In this document: positions 56,701-64,000 of the stretch, in pieces
How positions within the stretch are numbered: position 1 is the first letter of the stretch
How the letters are laid out: each line of letters opens with the position of its first letter
Assembly (NCBI RefSeq): GCF_033568475.1
Contig: NC_133123.1
Location: 18,648,622 to 18,712,621 of the forward strand
Direction: 5' to 3'
DNA length: 64,000 nucleotides
Source of the DNA: Henckelia pumila
Taxonomy: Eukaryota > Streptophyta > Magnoliopsida > Lamiales > Gesneriaceae
Notes under the pieces: model-generated
Seen by the model: only the letters and a program-made list of their open reading frames with translations
Databases searched by the model: none
Told to the model about the DNA's origin: nothing
Translations under genes and position numbers: made by a program

Positions 56701-57765
56701 CAACCGAGTCATAGACGACTGCCTCTCCGGCTGAGCTGCAGGTCTAGACGAACTCCCACTCTGAGCTCTATCTCTATTACGTTGAGGGTACACTTTAGAG
56801 AAGTGTCCCGGTTGCTGACATGTGTTACAATAGCCGAAGACTCCCACACACTGATCCGGTGAGTGTCTTCCTCCACACTTGCTGCAGTACAAGGATGATG
56901 ACCCAGAACTCGGTCCTGAACCGAATTGCTTCGAACCACTGGAACTGGACGAACTGTTCCCCTGTCTCTTGAACTGTTTACCTCTTGCCTTGTACTGATC
57001 CTTTCTGTTTCCCACACTGTTTCCACCTTCATACCTCTGCTGCTGGTTCTGATGTTGAGGTGGCTGATTCTGGTACTGAGATGGTTGGTTCTGATACTGC
57101 CTCTGCTGCTGAGGTGCCCCCTGATTACCTCTTTGCCTCCACAAGCCTGCTTCTGCTCCCTTTGCGTAATTCATGGCATCCGCAAAGTTGCTAGGCCTGT
57201 TGGTATTAACCAATGTGAAGACATCGGGGTTCAACCAGTTGATGAACTGATCTGCCTTAGCTTCTTCATCTCCGGCAATTAGCGGTGCAAAATGCAACAG
57301 ACTATCGAACTTAGCCACGTACTCTTCAATGTTCAGATTCCCTTGCCTCAGATTTGCAAACTCTGCTCCCTTATCCTTACGATACGAGATAGGGAAAAAC
57401 CGCTTATAAAACTCAGATTTAAAAAGAGTCCAAGTAACCTCTGTACCTTTACTCTCAAATGCTTTCTTTGTCATGATCCACCAGCTCTTAGCACCACCAC
57501 GCAGCTGATGAATTACTAACCTGATTCGGCGGTCATCTGTGTAGTCAATGGAATCAAACAACTGATCCATATCATCCAACCAACTCTGACAGTCAACTGG
57601 ATTTTCTGAACCCATCAACAATGGCGGATTGAACGACTGAAACCTCTTCAGCAAGGTTTCCATAGGAGTCGCTGAAGCATCCAACTGATCAACCTCAGTG
57701 CTAGCTTGCTCAGTCGCAGGGATAACTGGCGGTGTGTTTCTGTTTATCACTCGACGAGGACCCAT
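56662..57765 (-). CDS. Gypsy gag protein (uninterrupted)
   Basis: A 367-codon open frame. The retrotransposon gag domain is in the first half: FQSFNPPLLMGSENPVDCQS, then GGAKSWWIMTKKAF and EFANLRQGNLNIEEYVAKFD. A Gln/Asn-rich and Ser-rich middle follows. Two zinc knuckles come next, CSKCGGRHSPDQC and CNTCQQPGHFSKVYP; in the second the final Cys has become Tyr, so it probably no longer binds zinc. The last 20 residues are out of character and derive from the tandem repeat. It is the only long intact retroelement frame in the window, and lies about 300 bases after the primer site as a normal gag does. Confidence 0.88.
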   Translation of the reverse strand: MGPRRVINRNTPPVIPATEQASTEVDQLDASATPMETLLKRFQSFNPPLLMGSENPVDCQSWLDDMDQLFDSIDYTDDRRIRLVIHQLRGGAKSWWIMTKKAFESKGTEVTWTLFKSEFYKRFFPISYRKDKGAEFANLRQGNLNIEEYVAKFDSLLHFAPLIAGDEEAKADQFINWLNPDVFTLVNTNRPSNFADAMNYAKGAEAGLWRQRGNQGAPQQQRQYQNQPSQYQNQPPQHQNQQQRYEGGNSVGNRKDQYKARGKQFKRQGNSSSSSSGSKQFGSGPSSGSSSLYCSKCGGRHSPDQCVGVFGYCNTCQQPGHFSKVYPQRNRDRAQSGSSSRPAAQPERQSSMTRLLIEFLLCGLCLC

Positions 57766-58065
57766 CTGATAATCAAAGTTTAGGACACGAGATATCTCAA
57801 TCGCTACGATCAGTGCCCTTACAACCGCTTGGAATACCGGATACCAGTCGGTAACAGAAACAGTTATATCCCAAGTAGATCATGCTTTATAAATTAAATC
57901 ACATAACCATGTAATTCAATAATTCTCAATAATAAAGCATGCTCGCATGGAATTAAGTACATAGTTAAAATAATTCAAACACATGCGAGGAGCCAATACA
58001 CGCAGACTCGATCTACCCGCTAACTCTAGTTCGACCAAGAATCTTAACTCTCTGATACCACTTAA

Positions 58066-58979
58066 TGTGAGACCTCGTTTCTAAACAACTAATATCAGAC
58101 AACAAGCGATAAGTAATAAAGATCCCGTTATATATATATATATTTTTTAAGGAGGCTCGCGCGCCCGCGCTGACATCAGCGCGCCCGCGCCTACGCCCCG
58201 CAAAACCCCGCGCGCCTGCGCCAAAGAAAGCGCGCCCGTGCTCATACCTCGCAAAGAGGCCGCGCGCCCGCGCCGTCCCCTCGCCCAGAAAGGTTAAGGC
58301 ACTGTAATAAACTCAATCAAAACCTAAACACTTGCATTAATAGTATTTGACATTCCAATAACAATACAAGAAAAGTTTAGGGAAGAGCAACATTCCATTT
58401 AATAGCACCTACATCGTTTCTTGCTTACAAAACATATACGAGAAGTTCGAATGACTAAACATGATCGCAAAACATAACTAGGTTGACATGCTGATTCGAC
58501 TTTTAAACGAGTCTCACTTCTATCTCTTGCTCTGGACGCTAACCAGGTCTATGCTGACTTGATCCTGCCCTTCCTGTTGCCAAGTACACATACAAAACAA
58601 AGCAACAGCCGGATAACCGGTGAGAATGATAATCCCAGTAAAAGCAACATATCAAGTAATGAATATACAACATGCTATCAAACCACATATTCAAGTCGAA
58701 GTTAATGATATGCATGTCTTTAAAACCAGGATATCGATTCTGATAAACACGGGAGTATTGCTCTGCTTTTGGGATCCCGAGGATGAGATCACGTAACGAC
58801 TCACCGACTCTCCCAATCGAGGTGGTGCCACGTATCCCACTCCTCTAGACTTTGAGCAACCATAATGAGTATGCTAGCACTAGGCGAAATACTACAACCT
58901 AGGCCACTCAATCATAGTTCCCAAACGTCTAACAAAAATGGCGGTTCTGCCCGCTGAAATCAAAGTAGGCTCAAGATGA
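58066..58979 (-). repeat. 5' LTR of the gag-only element
   Basis: Pair of 55573-56486. The GC-rich module array is at 58154-58285. It differs from its partner by few bases, for example a longer TATATATA run near 58130 in this copy. Confidence 0.8.
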
Positions 58980-60050
58980 GGAAACCAGGCAGTGACACGC
59001 AGGCACTTCTCGCGACTTCCTCGATCCTTTTCGACTCTCTTTCACATGACAACATTTAACAACTGATAAATAATGATCTTGGACATGAAAAAGCTTCAAA
59101 ACTCGAAAAGGATTTTCTCAAAAACAACCAAATTCAAAGGATTTGATTAAAACCTTGCGTACATCAAACACACACAAAAAATATTAATATTCTAACATAG
59201 TTACACAAAATATCCATTCATTGAAACCTTGATGGTCTCTCACATGAAAAAACTTCAAAACTTGAAAAGATTCGATCAAGAACACCACAACATCAAAACT
59301 TTAAATTGAAAATATGTACATCATACTCACACAAAAAATCTGAGATTTAAACATCTTTGAATCATTTTCTCATCAAAATCTTTCTCATAAACATCAAGAA
59401 CGATTCATGTTTCACAGTTCTACATCATGTTCATAAAAAACTCATATAATCAATGCAATATACATAACTTACACAACAACATATATATTTTTCATATCAA
59501 AATACTTATATTCTCGATTGATGGTTTCAAAAGCATTTAAAACTTACCTTTCTGCTTGGTGGGGAGTAATCGGTACATCAGGAATTTGATCTAACCTTGA
59601 CACGAATGGATCTTTGAAAAATTTCTTCTTCAAAACTCCATAGGTGCATGATTGAGGGAGAAGGGAGTGAAGGTTGGCAGGTAGGGATCAGATTTCCCTT
59701 CTCTAGACGCGCCAACTCCTAATTTATCAAGCTAATGGGCTGGACCCGCCCATTAGGTAAAAATACTGAATTTAAAATCATTCTCCCTCAAATACTTTAA
59801 AACTTGGCTACCAAGCCCAACTTTATATAATTTGCACCAAAAACATATTTAACTTTGAACTTCACATAACATACATCTTTTAAATCGAAAGCTGCATAAT
59901 GACCAATTATCTCTTTAAAATTCTTAAACCTCGTTCGTAGGCTAGTCTCGATTTCTTCGTCACCGGGTTTAAACCCATGCCTGAAGTACAATAAAAGCTA
60001 ACTTGCAACTATTAAACATCAGAAAAATTACATAACATTAAATTATTTAT
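58980..60050 (-). repeat. LTR-like gypsy sequence without genes
   Basis: A-rich on the plus strand. On the minus strand the part 59760-59560 reads like gypsy leader or LTR sequence. A phrase such as GATCAAATTCCTGATGTACC followed by GATTACTCCCC is seen there. No reading frame is convincing. It may be the outer part of the LTR of the gag-only element, which would make that LTR longer in this copy than in the other. Confidence 0.4.
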
Positions 60051-61150
60051 GTAACGCCCTGTTTTTATCTTAAATGAGTTTATTTGAGTTAATCAGAGAT
60101 TACAGAGTTCTCGAGCCGGTTTGATTTTGATCAGGGTTCTTTTTGCAAATTTTGGAAATTTCAGGGACTAAAACACAAATATTGATTTTTATATATTATC
60201 TACACTTAGATTTTGTTGACAAAGTCTCCTTCTTCCTCCTCCAAACCGTGAGCTCCATTGAAGACGCCTCCAACCTTTTCCAGCTTCCAGATTTCAGTCC
60301 GAGCTCGATCCGGCCGTTGGAATTTATTTCTGAAGGCAGATTATCGATCACTGCAGTGAGAGCTCCGTTATATCGTAAGTTTTTCTACGATCAGATACAT
60401 TCTAGTTTTTGGATGTTGTTAGAATCGTTTGAGATTCGAGTATGTTGTTCTATACAGAGTTCTGATGGTTTATTATCTGTCGGTTTTGAATTAGAGCGAC
60501 GTTCGGATTTGTTATGATTTTTGGAAGCCATTTTCGAAAATGTGGATTTTGAGATTGATGGGTTTGCTTTTTTTTGGTTGTCTTAAAATTTTTATGAGGT
60601 TATATCGCTATTGAACTGCTGTCTGCGTTGTCGGTTTGTTCAGTTATAGCCGTTATGCCGTCGGTTTGAGTTTTGGAGATTTGAACCGTTTTTGAAGTTG
60701 TTGAACTTGGCTTGTAAGTCGATCATGGTAATTGATCTTTGATTGTATCTGAACAGATTCGTTTGGAGTTGTCAAGCCCTGTGTTAGCAGCATTTGGTCG
60801 TCGAGAATTGGACGAAGAACGGTAAAGAGATTACCTTGAACCGTTGCCTTTGTTGTTGGATTGTTTAGTTGTTGATTAAACCTTATGTTGTAGCTTATCC
60901 AGAGTTGGAACTACTGCATTGAAAGGTAAAAGCAGTCATCGTAGCGGGATAGCATACTCGGGACTGTTGGTTCTCGAGTTTCCCCTTTTTAAATCACATA
61001 TTGCATTGATACTTGTTCTAGCATGTGGAACTTGTATTTGTTGATTGATTGAGTTTTTGTTATGTGGCTTATGTTTATGTTTCTGTTATGCATTTACAGT
61101 GGACCATGCGCTCGAGCACATGGGGCGCGCATAAATGCACGCCCGAGCGA
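60051..61150 (+). repeat. Gypsy LTR-like sequence, plus orientation
   Basis: Begins TGTAACGCCCTGTTTTTATC, a common gypsy LTR start. The segment 61010-61090 is shared, inverted, with 56487-56700. It ends in a GC-rich stretch (CATGCGCTCGAGCACATGG near 61106) where the CACTA-like end follows. The open frame at 60143-60517 is not protein-like. Confidence 0.45.
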
Positions 61151-61154
61151 GTCC

Positions 61155-61350
61155 AGCTCTGACAAAAAATGTTGTCGTAGCCCCCAAATAACCGCTCATA
61201 GACAACAATTTTTAAAAATTATTGTCTTTGATAAGAAAAAAAATCTCAAAGACAACGATTTTAATTAAAACTATTGTTAAATGAGAAAAAACGATTTTAT
61301 GAAAAACCGTTGTCTTTTGAGTGTTGTTGTTTCAAGGTTTTCTTGTAGTG
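61155..61350 (-). mobile_element. Terminal fragment of a CACTA element
   Basis: The plus-strand end GGTTTTCTTGTAGTG (61336-61350) is the inverse of CACTACAAGAAAACC, the standard CACTA terminus of many plants. Inside are subterminal repeats related to AAAGACAACGGTTTT in both orientations (61188-61310). The other end is missing, so this is a truncated nonautonomous copy. Confidence 0.75.
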
Positions 61351-61670
61351 CATATTTCTAATGTTTTGTACCGTCATTCAATTAAAAAAAAACAAATATA
61401 AAATTAATATCAGTACTTGCATACATATTAAAGTACTCAAAAATCATAAATTAGTACCGAATTTGAAACATATTATGCTCAAATGTCATGTATTAGTATT
61501 GTATTTTCAATATTTTGTACCAAATTTCATCCGAGAAAAAACATGTGGACCTAGGGAGTGCAGAAACATTTTTCTATGGATAAGAGAACTAAAACATTTT
61601 TTTTCTGATAAAGACTAAATGCAAAGTTATGTTTGAGTTTGGGGATTTAAAACAAATTTACTCGAAGATG
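61351..61670 (-). repeat. Right arm of a large inverted repeat
   Basis: Inverse of 54990-55325 with gaps. It starts immediately after the CACTA end. Confidence 0.5.
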
Positions 61671-61837
61671 ATCACCTGATGGCATGTTTTTTTTTTTTTT
61701 TATGAATGAAATTAAAATAACAGAGATACACGCACAATTTTAGGGGAAAAAATTCGGAAAGAAAATTTTAGTTTTACTCTTATCTATTTTTTTAGTTTTC
61801 ATGGATTATAGAAATTTGTTGAAAGTAACTAATGCAT

Positions 61838-61840
<3 letters not shown>

Positions 61841-61895
<55 letters not shown>
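61841..61895. repeat. AAT trinucleotide microsatellite
   Basis: About 18 uninterrupted AAT/ATA units. Confidence 0.95.
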
Positions 61896-61943
61896 GAGTA
61901 ACTTAATAAAAGAATAGAAAAAGCCTTTTTAAGTATAACAATT

Positions 61944-63449
61944 GATGGGTAAATTACCGGTTCAGTCCTATATATTTGAAATTTTTCTTGGTTCGATACC
62001 AAATGTTTCAGAGCTCTTGGTTTAGTCTTAACCGTTTCAAAAAATTTGCTTGACTTTATCCTTCCATAAATTTAATAGTTAAAATTAATGGTGGAAAGTC
62101 CCGATTCAGTCTCAGATGATTATCCCCTTTCTCGGTTTGGTCCCAAAAATTTCGGAGTTCCTTATTTAATCCTAAATGTTTACAAACTTTGACCGAGTTG
62201 GTACTTCCATATATTTTGACCAAGTTGGTCCCAGATCAACTTCACTTGCTGTTGTATCACCAAAAAATGGATAACTTTAATCAACATCACTTGTCAATAA
62301 ATTGTAGAACCGAACGTTTATCGTTTTACCAAAAGCTATAGCTGGTGGTATCTATCCAAATCAAATATTTTAGAATGTACAAAAACTCAAAATTCATGTT
62401 TTGATTGTTCTACTCGGTGAGAACAAATTTTTCCAGCAACAATCTCTCTCTCAATGAACACACTCAATGCAATCAATTGGAATCGATTATGTGACCTTGA
62501 CTTTGATATCCATTGTAGAACTGAGTGTTTGACACTTTACTAAAAGTCATAGGTTGTGGTAACAGTGCAATTAAAATCTTTTAAACTGCACAACAACTCA
62601 AGCTCATGTTTGATTTATCTACCCAACAAGAACAATTATATTATCACACCAAACACAAACTTTTATTTAATTTAATACATATTTTTTCATAGAAATCGAA
62701 ATTATAAAAAAATCTATAATTGATGAACAAGAATACGAAATCCGACTAAATAATAACACAGTTCTAGGAAAATTGATTTTTTTTTAAACCAAAGATCTTA
62801 AGTTAATGTCAAAATATGAGAAGAATAAAATGTGATTATCGTGCGAGAAATTAAGTCAGAGTTACTTGGTAGAGATCAGTGTGCGGCAGTGTCAATTTCA
62901 TTCTCAAAGATAAAAAAAATTATGATGTTATAGCAATGAGAAAGTAAAATTTGTCGAGGTCTAAATGGATTGAAAATTAGTGCATCTGATTTGGGTTTTA
63001 GGGATTTTAGGAGTGTGATTGTCACATGCCATATTTACAGTTAGTTTCAACCAATGTTTTAAAAATCGGACCGATCATTTCGACCGACGACTGGTCACGA
63101 GTCCGATCCGAAATAATCTTAAAATCCATTTTTCCGGTTAACTCACTCGGAATCGGTCATATCCGATCAAAAACCAGTTCGACCAGCCTTGAACCGGCGA
63201 ACCGGTTCGAAAAGTTCACCTAGTTTTTTTTTATTTAAAAAAACTAAAAATTTTAAAAATTTAATTATTTTTTATTTCCCATAAAAAATTTCTTTCCTAT
63301 ATTTAAATTTAAAATTTTTATTTTTGGTTACATATACATGATTATTTGCGTTAAATTTTTTTATATAGTATTTTAGTAGTATTAATTTGAGCTTATTTTG
63401 TTTTAATTTTTGTTTATAAAATATATAAATACTTATATTTCATATTTTG

Positions 63450-63488
<39 letters not shown>

Positions 63489-63837
63489 TTGGTTAGATTT
63501 TAAAGTTTGGTAAGTATATATATATATTATTACTATATATATAAATATTTATAGTTTTTGAATTTAAAATAGATCAATTACTATAATATATTATTATATA
63601 TTTTATATAATATAAAAATATTTCGGTCTGACCGTCCGATTGAACCGTTTTTAAGGTTTTACCAGTTCGATTACCGGTTCAGTTATAAAAAAAGTTGGTT
63701 TTAACCATTAAATTGATAGAAATACTAACTCGATCAAAATTCGTAAACATTTAGCACTAAATCAGGAATGCTGAAACATTTATGACCAAAATGAGAAAGA
63801 GGCAAAACATTTGGGATTGAACTGTGTTTTGCCCATC
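61944..63837. mobile_element. 1.9 kb inverted-repeat element of unclear class
   Basis: The left end reads GATGGGTAAATTACCGGTTC and the inverted right end GATGGGCAAAACACAGTTCA. Both are followed by variants of AATCCCAAATGTTT and a GAGTTGGTA-like phrase; an internal copy lies at about 62093-62220. No transposase is present. No clear target duplication was found (ATAACAATT against CTTTTGTCA). The Mutator group is possible. A second repeat, rich in CCGGTTCGA and GACCGA boxes, lies inside at 63040-63230 and 63620-63700, around an AT run (63453-63484). Confidence 0.55.
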
Positions 63838-63879
63838 CTTTTGTCATTATATCGAAAAATTAATGTAGTGACTTGTCCC

Positions 63880-64000
63880 TAAAGCTGTCAGATGAGCAGG
63901 CCCACCCCGCCACGACCCGCGGTCTGTTTTGGTTGGCTCTTTTAGGCCCACCTCCAAACGGGCCAAAAAAACCCCCAACCCACCCCACCCCGTCGCGGGT
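63880..64000. repeat. GC-rich repeat running off the window
   Basis: CACCCCGCCACGACCCGCGG and CCAACCCACCCCACCCCGTC are typical of a dispersed plant repeat with GGGGCGGG boxes. The element is cut by the window end, so no class can be given. Confidence 0.4.

Larger units (their letters stand above)
55573..58979 (-). mobile_element. Gag-only Ty3/gypsy element with two 914-bp LTRs
   Basis: Two direct repeats (58066-58979 and 55573-56486), both 914 bp, flank a gag gene. On the minus strand the upper copy is the 5' LTR: it ends GGTCTCACA and is followed, five bases on, by the primer site TGGTATCAGAGA (58060-58049). Gag runs 57765-56662. No protease, reverse transcriptase or integrase is present: after gag the sequence goes to a short tandem repeat and then the 3' LTR. 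Such a unit could move only with help from a complete relative. The LTR start (TCATCTT...) lacks the usual TG and no target duplication was found, so the outer limits may be eroded. Confidence 0.75.

Noticed and set aside
55333..60060. TGTAACGCCC at 55333 and 60051 as the two LTRs of one element
   Set aside because: The sequences diverge after the first ten bases, so they are starts of different LTR families, not a pair.
60143..60517. 124-codon plus-strand frame as a gene
   Set aside because: It lies in gypsy LTR-like DNA and has no recognisable domain. The phrase CTCCTCCAAACCGTGAGC looks like LTR leader sequence.
1..64000. tRNA, rRNA or other structural RNA genes
   Set aside because: I found no cloverleaf with tRNA boxes and no rRNA-like sequence by eye; primer sites of retroelements are only short tRNA complements. 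A covariance-model scan would be needed to exclude them.

Overview
This is nuclear DNA of a flowering plant, most likely a eudicot. The coding style, GT-AG introns, plant-specific gene families and dense nested retrotransposons all point that way. I lean towards Lamiales from the look of the repeats, but the window does not prove it. Little of it is host gene. Two host genes look complete: a peptidase C45 / acyl-transferase-like gene (46404-48333, +, seven exons) and an At5g41620-like coiled-coil gene (48855-52084, -, three exons), which converge. Two more host loci are fragments: the first coding exon of an EFR3/SEMI-ROLLED LEAF 2-like gene (27359-27499, +) and two exons of an unidentified gene (5349-5793, +).

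The main find is a roughly 16 kb Mutator-like transposon (MULE), about 10595-26862, between diverged terminal inverted repeats. It carries a decayed MURA transposase on the + strand (11631-14362), an intact two-exon GRF zinc-finger gene on the - strand (17007-17457) and an unidentified basic 131-residue protein on the + strand (20121-20516). It also has a duplicated hairpin unit behind a TATA box (20879-21590) and a long multi-exon DUF1985 plus ULP1-type SUMO-protease gene on the - strand (22296-26507). That last gene contains a run of duplicated short exons. Noncoding parts of the element hold three families of long repeats and many copies of a CGGTCGA-like motif, which I see almost only between the two ends. 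It resembles the ULP1-carrying (Kaonashi-type) MULEs but has a larger gene set.

Layout: 1-4851 is a decayed Ty1/copia element containing a 728-bp hAT-like element, followed by the start of its LTR. 5349-5793 is a gene fragment cut by an Athila-like fragment on the - strand (5857-about 9997). 9998-10590 holds a CGGTAT-rich repeat interrupted by a foldback element. 10595-26862 is the MULE. 26880-28690 is the EFR3-like fragment with its 5' and intron sequence. 28690-30982 is the 5' part of a - strand copia element. 30986-32758 and 44607-about 45380 are the halves of one - strand L1-type LINE, split by a complete 11.8 kb Athila Ty3/gypsy element (32759-44606) with a perfect CACAC target duplication. 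That element's 3' LTR holds a 407-bp MITE. 45400-46300 is copia LTR-like. 46404-52084 is the two-gene island. 52085-54990 is AT-rich intergenic DNA. 55333-61350 is a nest of gypsy material, including a gag-only element with two 914-bp LTRs and a CACTA-type end. 61351-64000 is repeat DNA with another inverted-repeat element.

Reading frames of the transposons are mostly broken by single stop codons, many explained by C-to-T changes at methylated sites, so they are probably silenced and old. The GRF gene, the 131-residue gene, the C45 gene and the At5g41620-like gene are the frames I see uninterrupted.
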